Below, piece by piece: positions 26,499 to 35,207 of a stretch of 64,000 bases of DNA. This stretch comes from Bradyrhizobium sp. CB1015. GTDB taxonomy: Bacteria; Pseudomonadota; Alphaproteobacteria; Rhizobiales; Xanthobacteraceae. Position 1 is the first letter of the stretch. Every line of letters begins with the position of its first letter. Where the stretch lies: contig NZ_CP104174.1 of the NCBI RefSeq assembly GCF_025200925.1, forward strand, positions 5,952,001 to 6,016,000, read 5' to 3'. A model generated the notes under the pieces. That model was not told where the DNA came from, made no database searches, and saw nothing but the letters and a program-made list of their open reading frames with translations. Made by a program: the position numbers and the translations under genes.

Positions 26499-27026
26499 TC
26501 ACGCCGCCCCGTCGCGCAGCGGCGGGTGGTAGGACAGCGCGGTGTCCCAGGGGAAGAAGATCCAGGTGTCCTGCGAGACTTCGGTGATGAAGGTGTCGAC
26601 CAGCGGACGTCCCTTCGGCTTGGCGTAGACGGTGGCGAAGTGCGCGTCCGGCAGCATCTCGCGCACCAGCTTGCCGGTCTTGCCGGTGTCGACGAGGTCG
26701 TCGACGATCAACAGGCCCTTGCCGGTGCCGCCGCCGAGCTTCATGGCCGCCTCGGAAATGCCCTTGAGCACCTGGAGGTCGCCCTGCTTGTTGTGGTCGT
26801 AGCTGGCGATGCAGACCGTATCGATCACGCGCACCCCTAGCTCGCGCGCCACGATCGCGGCGGGCACCAGGCCGCCGCGGGTGATCGCGATCACCGCATG
26901 GAACGGACCGACCTCGTTGAGCCGCCAGGTCAGCGCCCGGCAATCCCGGTGGAACTGGTCCCACGAGACCGGGAAGGCCTTGCCCGCCCGCTCCTGCGCA
27001 CTCAGTTCGGGTGCTTCACCAGCCAT
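26499..27026 (-). CDS. gpt: xanthine(-guanine) phosphoribosyltransferase
   Basis: A 175-residue type I phosphoribosyltransferase. The PRPP-binding loop is [15 protein letters not shown] (near residues 105-119), with the upstream [18 protein letters not shown] loop. The overall length and the WIFFPWD ending match Gpt, which makes XMP, GMP or IMP from the base and PRPP at the inner membrane face. The N-terminus of about 15 residues is variable. It is 36 bp downstream of the CinA-like gene on the same strand. Confidence 0.92.
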   Translation of the reverse strand: MAGEAPELSAQERAGKAFPVSWDQFHRDCRALTWRLNEVGPFHAVIAITRGGLVPAAIVARELGVRVIDTVCIASYDHNKQGDLQVLKGISEAAMKLGGGTGKGLLIVDDLVDTGKTGKLVREMLPDAHFATVYAKPKGRPLVDTFITEVSQDTWIFFPWDTALSYHPPLRDGAA

Positions 27027-27062
27027 CGCCTTTCTCCTGCAATCTCGTCCGGCAATTCCCTG

Positions 27063-27800
27063 CTAGCGGTTGACGTTCAATCCCGCCAGCATTTCCTTCA
27101 CCGCGGCCATTGCCGCCGCGAGCTTCTCCGGATCGCGCGAGCGCACCACCAGATTGGTGTTGGGCTTCTGCTCCTCGTCCATGAAGGGATAGCTGCCGAT
27201 GATGGTGTCGGGATGGGCGGCGGCGATCGCCCGCAGCGGACCGCCGATGTCGCCCTCGCGCGCATTGGCGCGGACCGACTCGGACAGCATGCGCACGCCC
27301 GACTTCAGCTTGGGCGCGACGATGTCCATCATCGCCTGCATGATCGACGGCACGCCGGCCATGACGATGACGTTGCCGATCTTGAAGCCGGGCGCGAGGA
27401 TGGTCGCGCTCTGGATCAGCTCGGCACCGTCGGGGATGCGGGCCATGCGCAGGCGGGCCTCGTTGAGGTCCTGCTCGCTCCAGCGCTCGCGGAAACGGGC
27501 GACCACCTCCGGGTGATGGTCGATGCCGACGCCGAACGCCTTGGCGACGCTATCTGCGGTGATGTCGTCATGGGTCGGCCCGATGCCGCCCGTGGTGAAG
27601 ACGTAGGTGTAGCGATGCCGCAATGCATCCAACGCGGCGATGATGTCGGGTTCGTCATCGGAGACGATGCGGACCTCCTTCAGGTCGATGCCGATATTGG
27701 TCAGGTATTCGGCGATGAAGCCGATATTCTTGTCCTTGGTCCGGCCGGACAGGATTTCGTCTCCAATGACCAGAATGCCCGCCGTGACGATCTCGCTCAT
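27063..27800 (-). CDS. CinA-type molybdopterin-binding domain protein
   Basis: A 245-residue protein with the MoCF/CinA N-terminal domain: AGILVIGDEILSGRTKDKN at residues 7-25 and the nucleotide-binding loop TTGGIGPTHDDITADSVAK near residue 70. The C-terminal amidase domain of full CinA (nicotinamide-nucleotide deamidase) is absent, so this is the short form common in alphaproteobacteria. Its precise role is unclear; FAD/ADP-ribose pyrophosphatase activity is described for related domains. It is divergent from the Anbu locus. Confidence 0.88.
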   Translation of the reverse strand: MSEIVTAGILVIGDEILSGRTKDKNIGFIAEYLTNIGIDLKEVRIVSDDEPDIIAALDALRHRYTYVFTTGGIGPTHDDITADSVAKAFGVGIDHHPEVVARFRERWSEQDLNEARLRMARIPDGAELIQSATILAPGFKIGNVIVMAGVPSIMQAMMDIVAPKLKSGVRMLSESVRANAREGDIGGPLRAIAAAHPDTIIGSYPFMDEEQKPNTNLVVRSRDPEKLAAAMAAVKEMLAGLNVNR

Positions 27801-28077
27801 GCCTTAAGTCCCTCACCTGTGACGCCGACTTTGCCGAGGTAACGCGTTGAAGTCACGCGGTTTTGCTTCTGAAATAAGCAGTCTTCAGCCATTTTTTCAG
27901 GCACGCCGCCGGCCATCACCGGCAAATGCCCCTTCTCCATGCTTATCGCGCTGGCCCGGCCCTTGCTACCACATGAAAGTCATGCACTGTTGACGCATGG
28001 CCAGGACGTTGCGGTCTTCACCAAGGCCTGACGACCTGTCGAATGGCGCAACGCCTTGCGGAGACAAGTCGGGATCT

Positions 28078-29496
28078 ATGGCAGTCGCGTTTGATGAGAT
28101 GAACATTCCCGGCGGGGACCTTCGCCCCGCCTATCAGGAGCTGGCGCGCTGGCTCAAGGACACGCCTCCCGAGGCGCTCGAATATCGCCGTCAGGAAGCC
28201 GAGCTCCTGTTCCGCCGGATCGGCATCACCTTCGCGGTCTACGGCGATTCCGAATCCACCGAGCGCCTGATCCCCTTCGATGTGATTCCACGGATCATGT
28301 CCGCCAAGGAATGGGCCGTCCTGGAGAGGGGCCTGAAGCAGCGCGTGCGCGCGCTCAACATGTTCCTGCGCGACATCTATCACGGCCGCGACATCCTGCG
28401 CGCCGAGGTCGTGCCCGACGACCTGATCTTCCAGAATCCGGTGTTCCGGCCCGAGATGAACGGCCAGCAGGTGCCGCATGACGTCTACGTGCACATCGCC
28501 GGCATCGACATCGTCCGGGTCGACGCCGAGGACTTCATCGTGCTGGAGGACAACGCCCGCACGCCGTCGGGCGTGTCCTACATGCTGGAAAACCGCGAGA
28601 TCATGATGCGGCTGTTTCCGGATCTGTTCGCCCGCCACAAGGTGGCGCCGGTCGAGCGCTATCCGGACGAGTTGCTCGCCGCGCTCCGCTCGGTCGCGCC
28701 GCAAGGCGCCTCTGGCGAGCCGACGGTGGCCCTGCTCACCCCAGGCGTCTACAATTCGGCCTATTACGAGCACTCCTTCCTCGCCGACAAGCTCGGCATC
28801 GAGCTGGTCGAGGGCCGCGACCTCGTCGTCAAGAACAACGAAGTGTTCATGCGGACGACGGAAGGGCTGAAGCGGGTCGACGTGATCTATCGCCGCGTCG
28901 ACGACGATTTCCTCGATCCCCTCACCTTCCGTCCCGATTCCGTGCTCGGCGTGCCCGGCCTGATGTCGGCCTATGCGGCCGGCAACATCACGCTCGCCAA
29001 CGCCGTCGGCACCGGCATCGCCGACGACAAGGCGATCTACTCCTACATGCCCGACATCGTGAAATTCTATCTCGGCGAGGAGCCGATCCTGAAGAACGTG
29101 CCGACCTGGCGCTGCCGCGAGCCGAAGGACCTCGCCTATGTGCTGGACAACTTGAGCGAGCTCGTCGTCAAGGAAGTGCACGGCTCTGGCGGCTACGGCA
29201 TGCTGATCGGTCCCGCCGCGACCAAGGCGACGATCGAAGCGTTCCGCGACAAGCTCAAGCGCGAGCCGGAAGGCTTCATCGCCCAGCCCACGCTGGCGCT
29301 TTCGACCTGCCCGACCTGCACGGCGTCGGGCCTCGCCCCGCGCCACGTCGATCTTCGCCCCTTCGTGCTCACGGGCAGCAAGAGCACGACGATCGTGCCG
29401 GGCGGGCTCACCCGCGTTGCGCTCAAGGAAGGCTCCCTGGTGGTGAATTCGAGCCAGGGCGGCGGCACCAAGGACACCTGGATTTTGGACGAGTAG
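28078..29496 (+). CDS. circularly permuted type 2 ATP-grasp protein
   Basis: A 472-residue protein of the circularly permuted ATP-grasp family (formerly DUF404/DUF407). Features: YGDSESTERLIPFDVIPRI near residue 54, VLEDNARTPSGVSYMLENR near 155, a predicted metal- or ATP-binding IADDKAIYSYM and the glycine-rich VVKEVHGSGGYGMLIGP near 365. The family is predicted to form amide bonds to amino acids or peptides, like a peptide ligase. Start: ATG 28078. It leads a same-strand group with an alpha-E protein (4 bp gap), a transglutaminase-like protein and the Anbu peptidase. This association is known from other bacteria. Confidence 0.93.
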   Translation: MAVAFDEMNIPGGDLRPAYQELARWLKDTPPEALEYRRQEAELLFRRIGITFAVYGDSESTERLIPFDVIPRIMSAKEWAVLERGLKQRVRALNMFLRDIYHGRDILRAEVVPDDLIFQNPVFRPEMNGQQVPHDVYVHIAGIDIVRVDAEDFIVLEDNARTPSGVSYMLENREIMMRLFPDLFARHKVAPVERYPDELLAALRSVAPQGASGEPTVALLTPGVYNSAYYEHSFLADKLGIELVEGRDLVVKNNEVFMRTTEGLKRVDVIYRRVDDDFLDPLTFRPDSVLGVPGLMSAYAAGNITLANAVGTGIADDKAIYSYMPDIVKFYLGEEPILKNVPTWRCREPKDLAYVLDNLSELVVKEVHGSGGYGMLIGPAATKATIEAFRDKLKREPEGFIAQPTLALSTCPTCTASGLAPRHVDLRPFVLTGSKSTTIVPGGLTRVALKEGSLVVNSSQGGGTKDTWILDE

Positions 29497-29500
29497 AGAG

Positions 29501-30445
29501 ATGCTGTCGCGTACCGCCGAAAACCTCTACTGGCTCGCCCGCTACGTCGAACGGGCCGAATATCTCGCGCGCACCATCGATGCGACGCTGCGCGTCACCG
29601 CGCTTCCCGCCGCCTATATCGGCAAGACCAATGAATGGGATTCGGCGCTGCTCACCGCCGGCGTCGCCGCGAGCTTCTATCAGGCCTATGAGGAAGCCAA
29701 CGAGCACAACGTCGTCGAGTATCTCTCGTTCTCCCAGAACAACCCGTCCTCGATCCGAAACTGCATCGAAGCGGCGCGGCTGAACTCGCGCTCGGTGCGC
29801 ACGGCGCTGACCAGCGAGATGTGGGACACCATCAATTCGGCCTGGATCGAGCTTCAGGCCGTGTGGAGCAAGGGCACCTCGACGCGCGAGGACCTCGCAA
29901 AATTCCTGCGCTTTGTGCAGGAGACCTCGCTGCGCTTCGACGGCTCGGCCTATCGGACCATGCTGCGCAACGACGCCTATTGGTTCTCGCGCATGGGCGT
30001 GCATCTGGAACGCGCCGACAACACCGCGCGCATCCTCGATGTGAAGTACCACGTGCTGCTGCCCGAGGAGGAGCATGTCGGCGGCCCGCTCGACTTCTAC
30101 CAGTGGAGCTCGATCCTGCGCTCGGTCTCGGCGCTGACGGCCTATCACTGGGTCTATCGCGAGACGCTGAAACCATGGCTGATCGCGGACCTCCTGATCC
30201 TCAACGACACGCTGCCGCGTTCGCTCGCCAGCTGCTACGGCAACCTCGTTCGCAACCTCGACCAGATCGGCGTCGCCTATGGCCGCCAGGGCCCGGCCCA
30301 GCGCCACGCCCGCGGCATCCGCAACCGGCTGGAACACAGCAACATGAACGACATTTTCCAGCATGGCGTGCATGAATTCATTCAGGAATTCATCGCGGAC
30401 AATTCCAGGCTGGGCGAAATCATCACGAAGCAGTATTTGATCTGA
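29501..30445 (+). CDS. alpha-E domain protein (DUF403)
   Basis: A 314-residue, almost entirely helical protein. It starts MLSRTAENLYWLARYVERAE, the standard opening of the alpha-E family, and carries a second repeat-like motif MGVHLERADNTARILDVKYH near residue 165. No enzyme motif is known. In established genomic context it accompanies the permuted ATP-grasp enzyme, here only 4 bp upstream, so the two probably form a complex. A direct function is not known. Confidence 0.93.
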   Translation: MLSRTAENLYWLARYVERAEYLARTIDATLRVTALPAAYIGKTNEWDSALLTAGVAASFYQAYEEANEHNVVEYLSFSQNNPSSIRNCIEAARLNSRSVRTALTSEMWDTINSAWIELQAVWSKGTSTREDLAKFLRFVQETSLRFDGSAYRTMLRNDAYWFSRMGVHLERADNTARILDVKYHVLLPEEEHVGGPLDFYQWSSILRSVSALTAYHWVYRETLKPWLIADLLILNDTLPRSLASCYGNLVRNLDQIGVAYGRQGPAQRHARGIRNRLEHSNMNDIFQHGVHEFIQEFIADNSRLGEIITKQYLI

Positions 30446-30453
30446 CCCACGCT

Positions 30454-30557
30454 GTCGCTCCGGGATGGTCCGAAGCACCAGACCCGGAACCTCGAGATTC
30501 TCAGGTGCGCAATTGCGCCCCGGAGTTCGATGCTCGCGCATCGCCCCGGAATGACGG
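30454..30557. repeat. GTCATTCCGG-type palindromic repeat inside the Anbu locus
   Basis: About 104 bp beginning TCGCTCCGGGATGG and ending CGCCCCGGAATGACGG, with GCACCAGACCCGGAACCTCG and TCTCAGGTGCGCAATTGCGC inside. It lies between the alpha-E and transglutaminase genes. Confidence 0.75.
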
Positions 30558-30569
30558 AATCAAAACACC

Positions 30570-31418
30570 ATGCGCCTGCGAATCCTGCACACCACGACCT
30601 ATCGCTACGAGCCGCCGGCCACCAGCGTGATCCAGATCCTGCGCATGACGCCGGGCAGCCATGACGGGCAGTACGTCGCGGAATGGCAGATCGACGTCTC
30701 TACCGACACCAAGCTCGACATGCATGAGGACGCCTTCGGCAACCTCACCCACGTGCTGTCCTGCGGGCCCGTCGGCGACATCCAGATCATTGCCGAAGGG
30801 CTGATCGAGACCCACGACACCGGCGGCGTGCTGCGCGGCGCCGATGAGCGTTTTCCCCCCGGCATGTTCCTGCGCGCCACCGACCTCACCTCGGTCAATC
30901 CGGCGATGGCGGCGGTCGCACGCCAGTTGCGCAGCGAGGCCGAGAGCGACACGCTGGGCTTCCTGCACACGCTGATGACGCAGGTTGCCGATCACATGAC
31001 GTTCGACGAGGACCCCACCAACAGCGGCACGTCCGCAGCGGAGGCGTTCACGCTCAAGCGCGGGGTCTGCCAGGATTACGCGCAAATCTTTATTGCCTGC
31101 GCCCGCGCCGGCGGCGTGCCGGCGCGCTTCGTCTCCGGGCATTTCCTGCGCGCCGACGACACCCTGCATCAGGACGCCGGCCATGCCTGGGCGGAGGCCT
31201 ATGTGCCCGATCTCGGCTGGGTCGGCTTCGATCCCGCCAACAGCATCTGCGCTACCGACGCGCATGTCCGCGTTGCGATCGGGCTCGACTATCTCGGCGC
31301 GGCCCCGGTGCGCGGCACGCGCTACGGCGGCGGCACGGAAACGCTGACGGTGGCGGTGAAGGTCGAACAGGCCGGCCGCGGCGGGCAGTCGCAATCGCAG
31401 TCCCAGCGGCAGGGCTAG
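30570..31418 (+). CDS. transglutaminase-like cysteine peptidase family protein
   Basis: A 282-residue protein with the bacterial transglutaminase N-terminal beta domain (MRLRILHTTTYRYEPPATSV) and a papain-like core. The catalytic triad is complete: C167 in KRGVCQDYA, H205 in DAGHAWAEAYV and D221 in GWVGFDPAN. Relatives cleave or form isopeptide-type bonds. It belongs to the ATP-grasp/alpha-E group; in such loci it is predicted to act on the peptide made by the ATP-grasp enzyme. No signal peptide, so it acts in the cytoplasm. Confidence 0.93.
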   Translation: MRLRILHTTTYRYEPPATSVIQILRMTPGSHDGQYVAEWQIDVSTDTKLDMHEDAFGNLTHVLSCGPVGDIQIIAEGLIETHDTGGVLRGADERFPPGMFLRATDLTSVNPAMAAVARQLRSEAESDTLGFLHTLMTQVADHMTFDEDPTNSGTSAAEAFTLKRGVCQDYAQIFIACARAGGVPARFVSGHFLRADDTLHQDAGHAWAEAYVPDLGWVGFDPANSICATDAHVRVAIGLDYLGAAPVRGTRYGGGTETLTVAVKVEQAGRGGQSQSQSQRQG

Positions 31419-31485
31419 GAGTTGCCAGCCGAACGCATTCGGCGTGCTACACTTGCGGGATCTGATCAGACCGGCGAGGTAGCCC

Positions 31486-31893
31486 ATGGCGACTGTGAAA
31501 CTGCTTTCGGATGATGAACTCTCGGCCGAGGCGCGCGCCGTCTTCGACGATATCCGCAAGGTGCGGAAATCGGACTTCGTCAACAATTTCTGGCGCGCGC
31601 TGGCGCATGATCCGAAGACGCTGCGGCGGACCTGGGAGAGCATCAAGGAGGTGATGGCTCCGGGTGCACTCGATCCCAAGGTCAAGGAAATGCTCTACGT
31701 TGCGGTGTCGATCGCGCATGGCTGCAGCTACTGCATCCACTCCCACACGGCCGCGGCACGGGCCAAGGGCATGACCGAGGCCGAATATGGCGAGCTGCTC
31801 GCCATCGTCGGCATGGCCGCAGAGACCAACCGGCTGGTCACGGCGCTCGGCGTGCCCGTCGACGAGGCGTTTCTGGTCGATGCCGCGGACTGA
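31486..31893 (+). CDS. carboxymuconolactone decarboxylase/AhpD-like protein
   Basis: A 135-residue single-domain protein of the AhpD/CMD superfamily. It has the redox motif CSYCIHSH, a CxxCxxxH arrangement (C80, C83, H87), which points to peroxidase or disulfide-relay activity rather than decarboxylase activity. The final part (VGMAAETNRLVTALGV) is the usual helix. It sits between the transglutaminase gene and the Anbu gene on the same strand; whether it belongs to that system is an inference from position. Confidence 0.88.
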   Translation: MATVKLLSDDELSAEARAVFDDIRKVRKSDFVNNFWRALAHDPKTLRRTWESIKEVMAPGALDPKVKEMLYVAVSIAHGCSYCIHSHTAAARAKGMTEAEYGELLAIVGMAAETNRLVTALGVPVDEAFLVDAAD

Positions 31894-31905
31894 GCGGCAA
31901 AGCTA

Positions 31906-31945
31906 GCGTCATTCCGGGCTGGCGCTTACGCGCCCCGGAATGACA
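31906..31945. repeat. short GTCATTCCGGG hairpin
   Basis: The arms GCGTCATTCCGGGCTGGCGC and GCGCCCCGGAATGACA-like form a hairpin just after the AhpD-like stop. It is a minimal copy of the 14799 element and could affect read-through into the Anbu gene. Confidence 0.8.
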
Positions 31946-32027
31946 GCCTTCCCCCGCGGGAATCGGGGGTTTCATGCCTCCCCGAAATTGGCTAGTAATT
32001 CCGCGCAAACGCGTTCGGGGACTGGAA

Positions 32028-32786
32028 ATGACCTATTGCTGCGGAATCCTGGTTCGGGACGGTCTGGTGATGATTGCCGACACCCGCACCAATGCCGGCC
32101 TCGACAACGTCTCGACCTTCCGCAAGCTGCACATCTTCTCCAAGCCCGGCGAGCGCATCATGGCGATCGCCAGTGCCGGCAACCTCGCCATCAGCCAGTC
32201 GGTGCTGTCGACGCTGACCGAGGGCCTCGAAGACCCCAACACGGGCGAGATCGAGACGCTGATGAATGCGCCGACCATGTTCCAGGCCGCCCAGCGCATC
32301 GGCCGGGCGATCCGCGCGGTGCATGCCACCGAAGGGCCGGCGCTGAAATCCGAGGACGTCTCCTTCGACGTCTCCTTCCTGTTCGGCGGCCAGATCAAGG
32401 GCGCGCGCATGCGCCTGTTCATGGTCTACACCGCCGGCAATTTCATCGAGTGCACCACCGACACGCCCTACCTGCAGATCGGCGAGCACAAATACGGCAA
32501 GCCGGTGCTCGACCGCGCCATGCATTACGACGTCGAGCTCTACGAGGCGCTGAAGACGGGCCTGATCTCGATGGACTCGACGATGCGATCGAATCTCGGC
32601 GTCGGCCTGCCGATCGATGTGCTGGTGGTGCGCACCGACGCCTGCGAAGCGGATCTCAACCACCGCATCGAGGCGGGCGAGCCTTATTTCCACGACCTGC
32701 GCTCACGCTGGTCGGCGGCCTTGCGCGCGGCTCATCAGAACATTCCGCGCCCGCCCTACAAGAACGACAAAGAACCCAAGACCTGA
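32028..32786 (+). CDS. anbu: Anbu proteasome-type peptidase
   Basis: A 252-residue proteasome beta-type Ntn hydrolase of the Anbu family (sister to HslV and 20S beta). The start is ATG 32028, which places Thr2 (MTYCCGIL) as the N-terminal nucleophile after Met removal. D18 in [10 protein letters not shown] and K33 in FRKLHIF are the partner residues. The following [10 protein letters not shown] corresponds to the glycine loop that fixes the substrate. Anbu self-assembles into rings or helices without an obvious ATPase partner. Its known neighbours, ATP-grasp, alpha-E and transglutaminase, are all found just upstream here. Confidence 0.93.
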   Translation: MTYCCGILVRDGLVMIADTRTNAGLDNVSTFRKLHIFSKPGERIMAIASAGNLAISQSVLSTLTEGLEDPNTGEIETLMNAPTMFQAAQRIGRAIRAVHATEGPALKSEDVSFDVSFLFGGQIKGARMRLFMVYTAGNFIECTTDTPYLQIGEHKYGKPVLDRAMHYDVELYEALKTGLISMDSTMRSNLGVGLPIDVLVVRTDACEADLNHRIEAGEPYFHDLRSRWSAALRAAHQNIPRPPYKNDKEPKT

Positions 32787-32809
32787 CAGAAGAGAAAAGG
32801 CAGGAAACG

Positions 32810-33568
32810 ATGAGTGAAGCGAAAAAGATCGCATTGGTGACGGGCGCCGGCACCGGCGTCGGGCGCGCGGCGTCGCTGGCGCTGATGAACACCGGCTTCA
32901 CCGTGGTGCTCGCAGGCCGCCGGCTCGACATGCTCGAGGAGACGGCGAAGCTCGGACCCGCGGGAAAAAGCCTCTGCGTCACCGCCGACATGACCAAGCC
33001 GGACCAGATTGCCGCGCTGTTCGACAAGGTGAAGGCGACCTATGGCCGCCTCGACGTGCTCTTCAACAATGCCGGCATGGGCGCGCCGGCCGTGAACTTC
33101 GAGGACCTCAGCCTCGAGCAATGGCAGGCCGTGGTGAACACCAACCTCACCGGCCCGTTCCTGTGCACCCAGCACGCCTTCCGCATCATGAAGGACCAGA
33201 GCCCGCGCGGCGGCCGCATCATCAACAATGGCTCGATCTCCGCGCACGCGCCGCGGCCGTTCTCGGCGGCCTACACCTCGACCAAGCACGCCATCACCGG
33301 CCTGACCAAGGCGAGCAATCTCGACGGCCGCATGTACGACATCGCGGTCGGCCAGGTCGACATCGGCAATGCCGCGACCCCGATGACCGATCGCATGGTC
33401 AACGGCCCCGGCGTGCTGCAGCCCGACGGCACCACCAAGCACGAGCCGCGCATGGACGCGAAAGCGGTCGGCGATGCCGTGGCCTACATGGCCAGCCTGC
33501 CGCTCGATGCCAACGTGCTGACCATGACGGTGATGGCGACCAAGATGCCGTTCGTGGGGCGGGGCTGA
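32810..33568 (+). CDS. SDR family oxidoreductase
   Basis: A 252-residue short-chain dehydrogenase/reductase. It has the cofactor motif [10 protein letters not shown] (residues 11-20), NNAG (near 87), the Ser of [12 protein letters not shown] and the catalytic YTSTK. The substrate is not known. Start ATG 32810 has AGGAAA upstream and comes 23 bp after the Anbu stop, so it is probably co-transcribed with it. SDR genes are frequent chance neighbours, so a functional tie is uncertain. Confidence 0.92.
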   Translation: MSEAKKIALVTGAGTGVGRAASLALMNTGFTVVLAGRRLDMLEETAKLGPAGKSLCVTADMTKPDQIAALFDKVKATYGRLDVLFNNAGMGAPAVNFEDLSLEQWQAVVNTNLTGPFLCTQHAFRIMKDQSPRGGRIINNGSISAHAPRPFSAAYTSTKHAITGLTKASNLDGRMYDIAVGQVDIGNAATPMTDRMVNGPGVLQPDGTTKHEPRMDAKAVGDAVAYMASLPLDANVLTMTVMATKMPFVGRG

Positions 33569-33667
33569 ACAAAAAGCGCGAAAACAACCCCATGCACAAT
33601 AGGGATCTCATTGATTCCTCTATGCTCTATCCGCGACATTCATTACGGCAGCAATCTAGGGCATCGG

Positions 33668-33808
33668 TCTCGTGCCCCGGACGCAGCGCGGCATGCAATG
33701 ACGCGCTGCTGAGCCGGGGCCCATGCCTCCGCGATCTCGTGCTTGGCCTTATGGGTCCCGGCTCTGCGCCGCAACGCTGATGCGTTGCGGCTTGTCCGGG
33801 ACACGAGA
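33668..33808. repeat. TCTCGTGCCCCGGACGC inverted repeat element
   Basis: A 141-bp element. The left end is TCTCGTGCCCCGGACGCAGC and the right end is TTGTCCGGGACACGAGA. Internal pairs include ATGCAATGACGC and GCGTTGCGG-type segments plus GCCGGGGCCCAT and ATGGGTCCCGGC. It lies between the convergent ends of the SDR and MFS genes. Confidence 0.75.
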
Positions 33809-33814
33809 CTTCCC

Positions 33815-35053
33815 CTACTCCAGGCTCTCCACCTTCCGCAGGGTTGGAAACAGCTTCATCCACAACAGCGCCACGGCAACCGTGCAGACGCCGCCGAGCA
33901 CGGCGGCGGGCATGGCGCCGAACAGGGCGGCCGTGAGGCCGCTCTCGAACTGGCCGAGCTGGTTCGAGGCGTTGATGAACAGGAAATTCACCGCGCCGAC
34001 CCGGCCGCGCATCTCGTCGGGCGTCGACAGCTGCACCAGCGAGAAACGGATCACGACGCTGATCGTATCGGCCGCACCCAAAACGGCGAGCGACAGTACC
34101 GACAGCCACATCCAGGACGACAATGCGAACACGATGGTGGCGAGGCCGAACACGATCACGGCCTGGAACATGCGCAGGCCCACATGCCGCGAGATGGTAT
34201 GTCGCGCCAGCACCATGGTCATCAGCAAAGCGCCGACCGCCGGCGCGGCGCGCAGCACGCCGAGCCCGACCGGGCCGGCCTGCAGGATGTCGCGGGCATA
34301 GATCGGCAGCAGCGCCGTGACGCCGCCGAACAGCACGGCGAACAGATCGAGCGAGATGGTACCGAGGATCGCCGGGTTGCTGCGAATGAAGCGGACCCCG
34401 GCGAAGATGTCGTCCGAGTCCACCCCCTCCTTTGCGATCGCCTGCGGGCGCGGGCGGATGAAGCCGGTCAAGATCATCCCCAAGACCCAGAACAGGACCA
34501 TCACGGCATAGGCAAGGTGCGGGGCGACCGCATAGGCGATGCCGCCGAGCGCAGGTCCCGTGATGGTCGCGACCTGCGCCGCCCCGCTGGAGACGGCAGT
34601 GGCGCGCTGGAGCGAGCCCTGCGGCGCGATCAGCGGCAGCAGCGCCGCCGTGGTCGGGCTCTCGAACGCGCCGGCGATCCCGAGCAGGAAGGTCGCGATG
34701 AAGATCTGCACCTCGCTGACCGCGCCGAGATAGGTGATGGTTGCAAGATAGAGCGCGGTCGCGGCCTCCACCAGCTGGCAGAGCTGGACCACACGCTTGC
34801 GCTCGTAGCGGTCGGCGGCGTGGCCGGCGACGAACACCAGAAGCGCGGTGGGCAGAAACTGGACGAGACCGACCATGCCGAGGTCGAAGGCCGAGCCGGT
34901 GAGATCGTAGATCTGCCAACCGATCGCGACGGCCGCGATCTGGCTGGAGAAGCGCGACAGGCTGCGTGAGAGCAGGAAGAACAGGAAGGCACGGTGGGCG
35001 AGAAGCGCGCCGGCGCTGACCGATCGATGTCCGGATATTGGCTGCTCTGGCAT
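33815..35053 (-). CDS. MFS transporter, EntS/TetA-type (MFS_3)
   Basis: A 412-residue, 12-segment major facilitator. Helix 1 region FLFFLLSRSLSRFSSQIAAVA and motif A AGHAADRYERKRV place it in the EntS-like MFS_3 group, which exports siderophores, drugs or other small molecules. The start at ATG 35053 (MPEQPIS) is preferred; a GTG at 35131 with GGAA upstream would add 26 residues. It is divergent from the nucleoside transporter gene. Confidence 0.88.
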   Translation of the reverse strand: MPEQPISGHRSVSAGALLAHRAFLFFLLSRSLSRFSSQIAAVAIGWQIYDLTGSAFDLGMVGLVQFLPTALLVFVAGHAADRYERKRVVQLCQLVEAATALYLATITYLGAVSEVQIFIATFLLGIAGAFESPTTAALLPLIAPQGSLQRATAVSSGAAQVATITGPALGGIAYAVAPHLAYAVMVLFWVLGMILTGFIRPRPQAIAKEGVDSDDIFAGVRFIRSNPAILGTISLDLFAVLFGGVTALLPIYARDILQAGPVGLGVLRAAPAVGALLMTMVLARHTISRHVGLRMFQAVIVFGLATIVFALSSWMWLSVLSLAVLGAADTISVVIRFSLVQLSTPDEMRGRVGAVNFLFINASNQLGQFESGLTAALFGAMPAAVLGGVCTVAVALLWMKLFPTLRKVESLE

Positions 35054-35207
35054 CGCCTGTTGGATCACCCTCTGACCGCTCTTTCCCTCGATGGCCTCCC
35101 GCGTGGCCGAGGTGACCCCGCTTGTCAACACCGGCGCGTTTCCAGCTGCTCCGGCATTGCCTTTGCAGCGCAGGCGCGGCCATAATCATTGAGGGTTTGG
35201 GGACACC

